64,000 nt of DNA. Origin: Amphiduros pacificus (Eukaryota > Annelida > Polychaeta > Phyllodocida > Hesionidae). The notes under the pieces were generated by a model. The model did no database searches. It saw only the letters and a program-made list of their open reading frames with translations, and had not been told where the DNA came from. The translations under genes were made by a program, and so were the position numbers. This document shows, piece after piece, positions 9,846-21,364 of this stretch (positions are counted from its first letter, which is position 1; the number at the start of each line of letters is the position of its first letter). The stretch covers positions 54,933,879 through 54,997,878 of the forward strand of contig OX439003.1 of the NCBI GenBank assembly GCA_949316495.1, written 5' to 3'.

Positions 9846-12800
9846 CTAATCCTCTTCGAATGCTTCATCCATAATTTGGCCTTTCCACCACCTGCTTGGT
9901 TTAAATCCCAGAACATGGAATGCCGTTGGAACCATCTGCTTGTTTTCAACTTCAAACTCAAACTGATGATTGACTCTGACACCAGGTCCTCTTACAAACA
10001 TAGGTATCATGATGTCACTGTCTGCATATCTGCCGTGTCCAAAGTCTAACCCTCCATGGTCTGTGGAGAGTGTCACAAGAACCTCATCAGCCATTCCAAG
10101 TTCATCAATCACATCCAAAATCCAGCCAATCTGAATGATATGTTTTATTTATAAAATGAATGTGTTAATATCATCTGTTAATGTATATCCAGATCTACAC
10201 CCAAATCTGATGTTTTTGCAAATAAAATGATTCTCATAAAAACCTTTCCACAGTGTACATCATTAACACCATTTTCTTCCTACATTCAGCTGTATCAGGT
10301 CAGATAAATGTACTTCTTTTAGAGAGGATCTTTGCAATATTACATGCATAATGCAAACTCTAAATCTTAATAACCAATTGTGAGCAATGGTTAAATTGAA
10401 TCTTTGTCAAAGTAAGGAATCTAACCCTGAACGACATACAGATATCTTATATCCCCCCAAAAACTGTAGGACATGTATATTCTTTATTATTGTCCATTAA
10501 TGGTCTCATTCATATATTCAACTCAAATAAAAATATTCAGTTTTAAATAAAAGCAAACATCTTTGGTTAGATTTATGCATCGTTAAAGGAATTACTTTTC
10601 AATAAAATTAGAACATCAACTTGAAAAAATACTGTCAACTACCTGTTCATCTGAATTAGCCACAGCCTGAAGGTATTCATCAGAACACCATGTAAAGGAA
10701 TGGCCCTTTGAATCTACATCTCCAAGGTAAACAAATGTATATGATTTCTCTGCTGCAAGTAAAATGTTGCGTAGGTAATCTGAAATAAAAAGAATATATT
10801 GGTTAATAGTTGGTACCATAAAGAACAGACACTTAAGTCCAATTTGGGGTAAAATAAGCAGACAATACCTGATGCATTTCCAGCCAAATAAACATCTTCA
10901 ATCTCATATGACAATGGACCATACAATTCATAATCAACCATTCCAGGATATCCCCTGTTTGACATATATTTAATCCAGTTCCAATCATAGAGGGAAGCTG
11001 TACGTATGTTGACATCACGACTCTTGAGTTCTTGAAACACACATGGCATGGTCACATCAGGACCCATTATAGGAGTTATATCTTCATCACTACCAGACCA
11101 AGGAGGAATCCATCCATTTCCAGTGATACCTGCCAATAGATGAACTCATCATTGACAGAGACTAATGTTTATTTACTGATTTGATGATTGGGTTTGAACA
11201 TGAATTTACATCTCAGTAAATTTTTATTTTTATGCTATGTGTTGAACTTTTCAGTGTCAAATAAAACGTCTTTATTTCAGTAAAATTGATATTGGAACTA
11301 AAGAACTGAAATGGACATATTTTGTTATTTAATGTCATTTACTGATCTCTATAGATTTTTCTATTAATAATTTGTAATATCCCCTTCACACCTCTCTGAA
11401 GTCAAATAGATTTTCAATTCTTCCACAATGTAATTACTTGAATACATGAAAATATAAGTGTTGATTGGAACATTTGTTATCTGAAATTCAGATTTAAGAG
11501 CAAGTGACAATGTTTACCTTTGACACACAAGTCTGAGACTAAAATATCGCTAGATCATGACTGATTAATTCATCCAATACAGGATGTTGTGAAGGACAAA
11601 GATTAGACAAGTCAGTAAAAAGAATCCTAAGAACCTGTGTGTTCATGGGCATTTCCACAAAGTTGAGCTGACCAGCCAGGTCCAGATACTGTTACCAAAA
11701 CGGTTCTGGCTCTATCTAATGTGTAGCTACCGAAAGCTGCCAGTCTGTCCATCATGTTTGGCACTCCACCTGGAGCATCTAGCATACATGAAGGCTTCAG
11801 GCCATCTATGCCTAACTGCACAACATGTTGAGCCAGGGGAACTTTGGGTTGCGATCCAGTTCCTGTAAAATAAATCTTACGTAAACTGAATAATTTTTGT
11901 TCATGCCAGACCTGGCAATTTTGAAAATCATTACCATAATTGCATTTCAATAGTCCAGAAAAAATGGTCAATGTATTTTCAACAATAATCCTACCAAGGC
12001 TGTTTGGAGGGAAACATCAAGCTTTTGATTTGATAGTTGGATTATTTTAAATCAGTCTGAAAATGGTCAGTTACATGATCTAAATTTCATTAAGTTCTAA
12101 TGTCACCAATTTTCAACATTTTCCAACCTTAATTATGAGGAAAAATATGTTAATCATAAAAACAGATATTAATCAAAATGGACTCGAAATGTTTTCTCTA
12201 CCTGTACATTCTGTTATATCACAATAGTCCCTCACTACAAATTCATCAGTTGTAAAACACCAGGGTCCTTGTGGATCATTATCTGGGTTCCTGCAATAAT
12301 TGTTAGCTGCTGCAAGATCTTTATCAGGAAATCGATTTGGATCAGTCAAAGTATGTGCATGAGGAAACTGTTCATCCCATCTCTGACAATCTAATCCAGA
12401 ACTTGTTCTTGATAAAATACCATTGTAGTCCCTTCCAGTTTCTCCAGATTTGCAATCTGAAAATGATTTTACATCTTGGTAATTATTGCATAATCTAAAT
12501 ATGTTTTAAAAGCCATTTTCAACTTTGTAATAATAATCAGTTTGTACATGACATCTAATAGACAACTAGTATGATAGAAATTGAGAGGATTTTAGCCTTG
12601 CAATAGTTTAGCCATTTACATTAAACAATATGATGCCAAATGGTCAATTTTATTTGATAGGTTTAAATTAGGCAATAACCTTGACATATGCTGAGACTAC
12701 AATATTCCCATTCAATTTGTGGATCAGTAGTATAACACCAGGGACCATTTGCCTGACTGCCACCAGGATTTCTACAATAGTTGCTTGCTTCTGCTAGTGT

Positions 12801-15800
12801 GTCGTCTGGATAGCTGTCTGAGTCAGTCCAGTCATGAGAATGTGGTGCTTGTTTATCCCACCTCTGACACACTCGTCCGGTTCTGGTCTGGCTCACTGTT
12901 CCTACATATTCCTCACCAAATGTGGTTTGCTTGCAACTACTGGAGGCTATGTGAAAGATGTATGCTATCACAAATCAAATATTGCATTTTTTTCATTCAC
13001 CAAAAAATTCAAATCGCAACATCTCTTAATGTGTAAAATATTAGGTAAGATATACATAAGGTAAGATAGACATGTGTAAAAATTTGGGTAAGATTGCTCG
13101 TTGCTCGTTGAAATTACATTATGGGGAAAAGACATGCAAACTTAAAGTGTGAGCATTTCAACATCGTGGCTTTATCTTTTGAGATAATGTCCTACGTTTG
13201 CAGATGGGAATATCACAATATTCCCATTCCTCCTCAAGGGAGCCTTCCAAATAACACCAAGGTCCATTGGGACGACTGTCAGGGTTGCGACAGTAGTTAC
13301 GAGCATCATCATTAGGTAACACACCGGCTTTCTGAAATTTGACATATTGAAAATTTGAAATTTAATTTACACGATTCCTGTCTATAGAATAACTTCTAAC
13401 CTTGATATAATCAATCTTTTGAAATAATTTTGCCTTTTCCGATGCTCGTCTCACATTACATTGAATTGTAATTCAAATTTACATTATAGTTTTTTCCAAA
13501 TGGTTTTGTGTTAATGATAATGATAATATGTCTGAGGCAAGTCGACAGTTCGGCTGTCTATAACTGGAATTGTAACTGTTTTACTCCATCGAACATCTAT
13601 TTACCAAACTGGAATTCATAGCTTCCTGTAATCTCTTGATCTATAAATGGCTGCTAATTTTACTCACATGATCAATGAAATATGGCTAACTGTGTGGTCA
13701 ATTTGTTTTGTTTGTTTGTTTGGGGTTTTACATCACTTTCAACATTATTTCAGTCATTTCGTGATGAGACCTACTTGTAGCAGATATAGTGCTGCCTCAC
13801 TGAATTGTCATGTCGCAGGTCCTTGACATGACAACCCTCCCGGTCACAGATTTACAAGGACAACGGGTTAACCCTTAAGGCACGGGCCTCAGCTCATATG
13901 GGAAATTGTATCATGAGTTCAATGCTGGCATGGCAGGGGTTCGAACCCACGACCTTTGGATCACCACAGAGGAACTGGTGCTAATAAGCTTGCACTCTAA
14001 CCAACTGCGCCACGGCCCGTGGTCAGTGTGTGGTCAATCTATGTAGACATTATAAATAAACAAAACGAAAAAACACTTCCAAAACCTTAATTTCAGAAAC
14101 GGTGAGGGAATCCCATTCTTTGCATAATTTCCCACTTGCAGCTGTAGATTGACTTCCGCGGTATTCAGTTCCAAGATCTGTGTACATGCATTCTGGATAT
14201 ACTGGAAAATAATTTTCAAAAGGTAGATAATATTGTAATGTAAATCTAGCATTACTGGATCTTCTTTCTCCAAATAAATACCAAGTCCCAGTGCTACTCT
14301 GCCTACAATCACTTTGGTTTTATAGTAAAAAAAAAAGTGAAATGGTGTTTTTACGACCCTTTCAGCAACTATGGCCATATCAGGTCGACTTTCGAGCCTT
14401 TTAACCAGTGTGAAAGTAACACTGCTGGCAGTGGGAGTCGAACCCACCACCTCCCGTCCTCCACTTATCACCAACAAAGGCACAGATCCTACACACTACC
14501 AACTGTGCTAGTGGGGCCGGTGGTTTTATAGTCTATGGGGTAACTATTCATACACCTGAATAGATAAAGTGAGTGTAATCCATGTAAATGTCTACATGAT
14601 GTAATGATGTAATTGGCTTAAGAACTTAACTCTATCAGAAGGACCCTAGTGGGTGGTAACTCACATCAGGGTAAGATAAAGTCTGCAGAAATATTATTAT
14701 TAGATATATAATGAACAGTTACTGAAAAGATGGAAGGTGACCAAAACCTGGTCAAAGGTTACATAGAGATCGTCCTGTATCCTATATGCATTCCATCCAG
14801 CCAGATTATCAAAACACTTTGGTGCTTGCCAGATGGCACTGCATGATCAAAAAGGAAAATATGATAGTGAACCTGTAGCAAATTAGAACAAACCAATATT
14901 TTAACTTGATTTTGCAACACTCACAACTATTATTGCTCATTGAAGGTTCAATAATGAAAAGGCATGCGAAACACAAGTGTTAGTATTCAATACAATCAAA
15001 TCAGGCTTTGTCTGATCAGATAAAACCAGTTTATGGATATTTCTTTGATAACACATACTTGGATAACTTGGGTTTGTTTAAGTTAAAACTGCTCCTTGTT
15101 TCTCTTTTTACCATTTCCCACCACCCAGTCTAAACAAAGATATTGTAAATATTATATTAATGGTAATCCATTGTTTACTTTATATATTGTAACACCATAT
15201 CAGTTACTTGATATGTTGCTAAAGTCGAGGGTAAAACAAACATTTCTTGGACAATTACCTATGTGTATATTTCAACAACACGTAGAAACATGATAATCAC
15301 AATAAAACACTAGTCAGAAGTGATTAAACATCACAAGGATATAAATATATCAGCCTGTGTCTGAAATATGAACAGCACTCTGAACAGACCTAGTCTACTA
15401 TCAGTGCTCAGATCTTATTATTATTAAAACATGCCTAAGGGTGGTTTAAAATCCATGATTAAATCTTGAAATCACCTCCATTTGCAAATGCATCTAAGCT
15501 GAAATATAATCTAAATATGAAATCTCATATTCATTTTCTGTATAAAGCTATTATTTTCTATACTTACTATGTTGGCAAAAAGTTATTCAATTCTATATAT
15601 TCTGGCGTAAATATCACTCTAATAAAACCGTATAATCATGATTTCATCTTTGTTCTCTGTGGACATTTATTAATTTTATGTATTTTATATTTGCAAAAAA
15701 AAAGAAGAATCCACTCAGATAATGACTAATTTCAATGTGATTGATATTTTGACTCACACCAGCACATAGGAATGCCACAGTATTCCCATCTAGATTCTGG

Positions 15801-16177
15801 ATCCGTTGTGTAGCACCAGGGACCCTCTGGCTCCTCATCTGGATTTCGACAATGATTAGACACCTCTTCCATACTGGCATCTGGGAAGTCTTTGGGGTCA
15901 GTAAAGCCATGAGAGTGAGGCTCCTGGCTCGACCATGACTGGCAGGTTCTTCCACTTGAAGTTGTGCTCACAGAACCTCTATAATCATAGCCTATCTTCA
16001 CCTTCTTACATTCTGAAATACAGAATCAATGAACATAATTGTAAGCAATTGTTCATTGGAGAGTGTACGTATATCATTCCCACTCCAAACATTAAATATG
16101 AAATGTAATTACACACCAGGTATCGTTCCATGCACAGCAACTGCTAAAAACAAGATGAACCACATAATGGACAACAT
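9846..16177 (-). CDS. KAP-A: secreted four-kringle/alkaline-phosphatase-like enzyme (666 aa, 10 exons)
   Basis: Exons, 5' to 3' on the minus strand: 16177-16117, 16012-15758, 14201-14086, 13331-13196, 12946-12680, 12456-12202, 11862-11635, 11129-10869, 10779-10643, 10130-9846; 2001 nt, no frame break. Residues 1-17 are a signal peptide (MLSIMWFILFLAVAVHG). Kringles: K1 22-103, K2 110-188 (shortened middle loop, split by a phase-0 intron), K3 194-276, K4 280-361, each with six cysteines. Residues about 364-666 match the alkaline-phosphatase superfamily, type I phosphodiesterase-like: D383 in IDGLKP, likely nucleophile S423 in SGPGW, D549 and H553 in DVDSKGH, D596/H597 in STDHGG, H604 in GHG, so a two-metal site seems complete. 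No serine-protease domain is present. Only K4 keeps an Asp-x-Asp like the lysine-binding site of plasminogen kringles. Substrate unknown; phosphodiester or phosphomonoester hydrolysis outside the cell is the family expectation. Confidence 0.85.
13703..14026 (-). mobile_element. SINE family 1, full-length, in KAP-A intron 3
   Basis: tRNA-like head at the high-coordinate end with A box (TGGCGCAGTTGG type) and B box (GGTTCGAACCC), body, and AAAC-type tail. Flanked by TGTGTGGTCAAT at 13,691-13,702 and 14,027-14,038, a 12-bp target-site duplication. KAP-B has the empty site with a single copy of this sequence near 35,758-35,770. Confidence 0.9.
14326..14520 (-). mobile_element. SINE family 2, in KAP-A intron 2
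   Basis: A different, shorter tRNA-like element: A-box region GCACAGTTGGTAGTG and B box GGGTTCGACTCCC on the minus strand, ending in an A-rich tail at about 14,326-14,336. The flanks share TGGTTTTATAG (14,315-14,325 and 14,521-14,531). KAP-B carries the uninterrupted site at about 36,050-36,060. A second copy of the family lies at 20,985-21,177. Confidence 0.88.
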
Positions 16178-16205
16178 TGTGACACGTCAATTGTTTTGAT
16201 GTCAC

Positions 16206-16215
16206 TTTATTTATA
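16206..16215 (-). promoter_or_regulatory. TATA box of KAP-A
   Basis: TATAAATAAA on the minus strand, 38 nt upstream of the start ATG at 16,177. Conserved in KAP-B (36,936-36,945) and as TTTAAATAAA in KAP-C (55,961-55,970). With normal TATA spacing the 5'UTR would be only about 5-10 nt. Confidence 0.5.
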
Positions 16216-16532
16216 CTGTTTTTGACTCGGTCCTGAAGCTTTTATCTGAAACATATGCTCACTCTCACAGGATTGACCCTTTATCATTATAATGTTATAG
16301 CTGTCAGATCTAATGAAACATAATATGTCTAGACACTTTCTTTTGGAAATGTAAAATTGTAAAATATTTCAGGTAGAATGACTGAATCAGATATATATCA
16401 GCTACATAATATTACCTAAACCAGTCACCAAGCAACAAAAATTCCGTTTTTGTTGCTTCGATATCAATTTGATAATTTTCCATATACTAACCATATACAA
16501 ATGGTCCGTTTTATTTGTTAACCGAACAGTTA

Positions 16533-17004
16533 TTATACAAATATGGACCTGGGTGGAGTGCAATATGACTTTTTATGGACCTTCGGAAAGTTATATTGCA
16601 CGAGGCGCAGTGCAATATAACGAGTGCAATATAACTTTCCGAAGGTCCATAAAAAGTCATATTGCACGACACCCAGGTACATATTTGTTTTATTCTATGA
16701 TCACTGTGTTAAAACCCTGGAAAGTAAAAGTTCCTCAGTATCAGCATCATATAGTGGGGCAAACCTGGACATTGTTGTGATTGCTGTCGTCTGCTTCCCA
16801 GTCTGCAGGTCACTCAGAGCAAGCTGGTGACGTCATTATAGGGCTTCCCCAAGATTTCCCGCCATGGAATTCCCCATCAGTGCAGTGGAAAGTATATTGA
16901 CGTGCAATATAATGCATCTGGTCAATAAAACAATTTAGAGAAGCTCATGTGACCAGGAATTGACCAATCACAGCACAGAATACACAGTGATCATAGAATA
17001 AAAC
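16533..17004. mobile_element. Fold-back element with two nested inverted repeats
   Basis: Arms 16,537-16,601 and 16,624-16,688 are inverted repeats matching at 62 of 65 positions around a 22-nt loop. A second, perfect 22-bp pair (16,687-16,708 and 16,983-17,004, CACAGTGATCATAGAATAAA core) encloses the rest. The block is missing from copy B near 37,258-37,270 and from the third copy near 44,688-44,700, which show the sites uninterrupted. No coding capacity: a non-autonomous DNA element or fold-back element. Confidence 0.7.
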
Positions 17005-17089
17005 ATGATATTGAACATAGAACTTAATATATGCTTACTATATAAAAAATATCTTTGTTGTATTTAATATATACAAAATATCATTGTAG

Positions 17090-17852
17090 TGCTGCTTACA
17101 TTTTGGTGACTGGCTCCACTGTGGTGACTGATTCCATAGTGGGTGCTTGTTACATGTTAGTGACTGATTCCATGGTGAGTGCTGGTTACATGTTGGTGAC
17201 TTATTCCATGGTGAGTCATGGTTACATGTTGGTGACTTATTCCAAGGTGAGTGCTTGTTACATGTTGGTGACTTATTCCAAGGTGAGTGATGGTTAGATG
17301 TTGGTGACTTATTCCAAGGTGAGTGCTGGTTACATGGTAGTGATTATTCCATGGTGAGTGATGGTTACATGGTGGTGACTGATTCCATGGTGAGTGATGG
17401 TTACATGGTGGTGACTTATTCCAAGGTGAGTGCTGGTTACATGTTGGTGACTTATTCCAAGGTGAGTGCTGGTTACATGGTGGTGACTTATTCCATGGTT
17501 AGTGCTGGTCACATGGTGGTGACTGATTCCATGGTGAGTGCTGGTTACATGTTGGTGACTTATTCCAAGGTGAGTGATGGTTACATGGTGGTGACTGATT
17601 CCATGGTGAGTGCTGGTTTCATGGTGGTGACTTATTCCAAGGTGAGTGCTGGTTACATGTTGGTGACTGATTCCTTGGTAAGTGCTGGTTACATGTTGGT
17701 GACTGATTCCTTGGTAAGTGCTGGTTACATGTTGGTGACTCGTTCCACTATGGTGAGGGTTTGATACATTTTGGTGAATCGCTCCACTATGGTGAGTGCT
17801 GGTTCCATGGTGAGTGCTGGTTCCATGGTGAGTGCTGGTTACATTTTGGTGA
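17090..17852. repeat. 36-bp minisatellite, copy A (about 20 units)
   Basis: Unit like GGTTACATGTTGGTGACTTA followed by TTCCATGGTGAGTGCT, 36 bp, with variants (ACTGATTCC, CCAAGG, ATGGTTACATGG). Being 12 codons long, it stays open in several frames on both strands, giving artificial ORFs. It lies about 0.9 kb upstream of KAP-A; the duplicate at 37,355-39,205 is more than twice as long. Confidence 0.95.
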
Positions 17853-17859
17853 ATTTCAT

Positions 17860-18373
17860 ATGGATGACAGAGATGAAGCATGACTTTATATTAATGATAT
17901 AGAGGAAACATGACTTAAGTAGATAGATGAAGCATGACTTTTGTATTGATGACATATATGAAGCATGACAGCAGTATTGAGAATATAAAGAAGCATGACT
18001 ATAGTAGTGAGATAAAGCACAACCTTTTTATTGATGATACAGATAAAGTATAACTACAGTATGCATGGTGTAGATGGATAGATAAAGTATGACTGCAGTT
18101 TTGATGACATTGAGGAAGCATGATTACTGTATTGAGTAGATAGATGAAACATGATTGTAGATGACATCAATGAAACATGACTGCAGTATTGCAGTATTGA
18201 TGACAAAGATTAAACATGACTTCAGTATTAAGAAGATGGATGAAGCATGATTGCAATATAGATGAGAGAGTTAAAGCATGACTTTTGATGAGTTAGATGT
18301 AGCATGATTGCAGTATTAAGTAGATACATTAAGCATGACTGCAGTATAAATGACAAAAATGAAACATCACTCC
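17860..18373. repeat. Degenerate minisatellite (GATGAAGCATGACTGCAGTATT-like), left part
   Basis: Irregular units of about 40-50 bp built on AGATGAAGCATGACTGCAGT and ATTGATGACATAG. The array is interrupted by the LINE at 18,374-21,360 and resumes at about 21,365-21,770. Confidence 0.8.
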
Positions 18374-21360
18374 TGTTTGTATTGTATTGTATTGTATATA
18401 TTTATTATACTGACAGGATATCAAAATACAATGGCAAGATGTACAATGAAGCCTTTTCCATATATAAAGAATTTTGTTTCCATTCATATTTCATCATATA
18501 AATAAATTTTTCATGTCTGTATAGTGTATCAAAATTCTAATGTTTACATTGTCATACAATTGTTTTCTATACTCCTCATATGCTTTGCATTCATACACAA
18601 AATGAAACTCATTCTCTATTTTTTGTGTATCACATATTTGACAAATACACTGATCTTCCTTTTCATTCTGAAACCTGCCAACTTCTATTCGAATGCGCAA
18701 AATGCCGAATCTGATTTGGGCTATCAAACTTCTCTGAAATTGTGAGACACAATATTTAACATAATCTTCCGTTCCAAAGTTTTCCTAAAAGTAACATATG
18801 AGTATAGTTTTGGTTTGCTCCGACTATTTTCTCTCCATTTCTGCATATATAAGTTCAGCCTCTGATTTTGTGAAGATTCAATATCACATACAGTTTTATC
18901 AATAAATATAATTTCCCGGTCTAGATTTACCATAATGTTCCTAATATCTGAAGACCAATTATTTCTACCTATACCATGATCATTAGTAAATATCTTGTAT
19001 GTCAGTCTTGTGTTTTCCATATTAACAAGACGGTTCCAGTACCTTAACATTTGGGTTTTTCTTCTGATTTCACATTGTACGCAACCAGTGTCTCCCTCTA
19101 TTGCAAAGAGCGGAGCTTTACCATGCACACCTAGATAATATCTTAGAGCTCTTTGCTGTACTTTACGACAACAATCAAATTTTCCAAATCCCCAGATTCC
19201 TGAGCAATATTCTAATATAGGAACTACTCCTGTATGATATAGCTTGTCAAATGTATTAAATCCGACATTTTTTACATTTTGATACTGAGAAATAACTTTT
19301 CCCAGTGCTCTGCACGCAGCACCAGCTAAAGTATTTGCAATAACATTGAAATTTAGGTTTTCATTAAAATAAACTACAAGATATTTATACTTACCAACAA
19401 TATCAATTTTCTCTTGTCCCATCTTAAATACAAAGTTTGTTTTATTTACACGGTTAGTTCTGAAATGTATAACTTATCAATATTTACTTTTAACTTTACT
19501 TTTAATATTTACTTTTAACCAGTTTTCACACCATCTATCTACACAGTTCAGTAGTATCTGTAACTGCATCTCATCCTCTGCAAATATTACAATATCATCA
19601 GCAAACAATAGTGTACATAGTATATCATTATTTATCTTCACACCAATATTCAACTCTTTCAGTGTCATTACTAAATCATTTATGAAAAGTGAAAACAATG
19701 TTGGTTACAATGTGTCGACTTGCCTGACACCACTTTCGGTTTCAAACCAGTCCGTACAGTAAGTATTTACGTTCACCCTTGATAAGGGATGGCTATACAA
19801 TGACTTGATACACTTATAAATATTACCATCAATGTTATATGCCAATAGTCTATAAAATAAAAGATCCCTGTTAACGCAGTAAAAAGCCTTCTGCATATCT
19901 ATAAAACATACAAATCTAGATTTTTTCAATGATAATCTATTTCTTAAAATGCTACTAAATGCAAAAATGTGATCGGCACACAACCTTTTTTCCTAAAGCC
20001 TTTTTGTTCATCCACAAATATACTACACATCTCACAATATGACGTTATTCTATTATTAATAATACCAGAGAACAGTTTACATACACAGGAGAGTAAACTT
20101 ATTCCTCTGTAGAGGGACATAAGGGTCTTTTATAGAACCCTTTGGTATAGGAATGATTATAGCCTTTATCCATATTGAAAGTAGGATACAATATTCAAAA
20201 CATTTAGTATAAAAGTGGTGCAACAGGATCATGACATCTTGTTGTTTAAGAACTTCATTTGGTATTGAATCAATACCAGGTGCCTTTTTACATTTCAGTC
20301 TATTTACAATATTTTTGATTTCATCAAAGGACAAGGGTCTATTAATATAATCATTAGATTTATAATCTTCACTTTCCATATCTCTTTCCATATTCATTTT
20401 CATCTGATATATATTTTTATAAAAGTAATCACATTCAATATCACCACTAGGCGAATTATATAAATCGTTAAAATCTGTCTTCCATTTTGTAGTTCATACT
20501 CAATATGGTTCCAAAACTGTCTTGGGTCATTTACACAACAATTTCATCTATGACACTTTTTCTATAATTCCTCTCTGTTTTTCGTAATGTTTTATTGAAA
20601 GCAGTTTTACACCTGACATATTTTAGCTTTAAAATCTGTCTTCTGTGCCTTGCACCTCTACATTTTATATACAATTTCTCAGCCTTACTCATGTACTTCC
20701 ACATCTCATGCAATTTATCATTCCAGTATAGTTTATAATTCTTATATTTCTAGTTTTCTTTCATTCATTTCTTTTTTTTAATTTAAAACATTATCTTTTT
20801 CAACTTGTCTATTTTGGCACTCTAAGAACAAGTCAATCAATTCGTTCATAGCATGTTTCCAACTTTCACTGGTCATAAAATAATCTGGCACTCTATCAAA
20901 CCTATATCTTAGTGCATTTTCTCTGTTTACATCAACATTTATTTTGCGAGACATATGTGATTCCATGTTAGATTCATCAGTATGGAAGTCGACCCCACTG
21001 GCACTGTTGGTAGAATGTAGGATCTGTGCCTTTAATGGTTATATAAGTGGAGGACGGGAGGTGGTGGGTTTGACTCCCACTGCCGGCAGTGTTACTTTCA
21101 CACTGGTTAAAAGGCTCGAAAGTCGACCTGATATGGCCATAGTTGCTGAAAGGGTCGTAAAATACCATTTCACAATTTTCATCAGTATGTTTGGCTCCAA
21201 CTATGCTAATATCAACTGAGAGAACAGTGTTCAGGTAATCAACATCTATCACCAACATATTGTCCTAAATGACATGGTGGTAGAATATAATCAACAACTG
21301 ATTTCCCTTTTGTTGAAATACATGTAAAATTGTTTTCTTCGGGTTTAAAACGTCCATATT
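18374..21360 (-). mobile_element. LINE (APE-type non-LTR retrotransposon), 5'-truncated, CR1/L2-like
   Basis: On the minus strand: an endonuclease end near 21,360-21,230 (STKGKSVVDYIL), then linker, RT blocks at 20,403-20,077 (KKAPGIDSIPNEVL), 19,983-19,705 (SRFVCFIDMQKAF, ESGVRQ) and 19,698-19,477 (LLFADDIVIFAED, the catalytic FADD), a long C-terminal part 19,422-18,724 and a Cys-His knuckle 18,727-18,494 (CICQICDTQKIENEFHFVYEC). The 3' end has an ATACA-type repeat tail at about 18,374-18,400. Several frameshifts and stops separate the blocks, so the copy is inactive. It is inserted into a degenerate minisatellite and itself contains a SINE. Clade assignment is tentative. Confidence 0.85.
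20985..21177 (+). mobile_element. SINE family 2, inserted in the LINE
   Basis: Same element as 14,326-14,520, opposite orientation: A box near 21,000 (GGCACTGTTGGTAG), B box near 21,068 (GGTTTGACTCCC). Target duplication TTCATCAGTATG at 20,973-20,984 and 21,178-21,189. It splits the LINE endonuclease-to-linker region, so it is younger than the LINE. Confidence 0.88.
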
Positions 21361-21364
21361 AATA

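Larger units (their letters stand above)
8569..17860. repeat. Segmental duplication, copy A
   Basis: From GCGAATACAAATGAGCGG at 8569 this block aligns nearly end to end with 29,919 onward: lectin last exon, SINE remnant, a small minisatellite, the whole KAP gene, its upstream region and the 36-bp minisatellite. Introns align too, so the duplication is fairly young. Copy A carries two SINEs and a fold-back element absent from copy B; copy B carries a conversion tract and a larger minisatellite. Confidence 0.85.

Noticed and set aside
12749-13036. Plus-strand ORFs opposite the kringle exons (also near 34,831 and 53,111)
   Set aside because: Mirror frames of K3; they recur only because the exon itself is duplicated.
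14034-14483. 149-residue minus-strand ORF overlapping KAP exon 3
   Set aside because: It reads the exon in the wrong frame and runs through SINE and intron sequence; the exon 3 frame is fixed by the kringle cysteines and the paralogs.
9846-16177. Plasminogen- or hepatocyte-growth-factor-like protease
   Set aside because: The kringles invite it, but there is no trypsin-like domain; the C-terminal exons carry IDGLKP, SGPGW, DxxGH and DHGG of the alkaline-phosphatase superfamily.
17090-17852. CRISPR-like array
   Set aside because: Head-to-tail minisatellite without unique spacers, in a eukaryotic locus.
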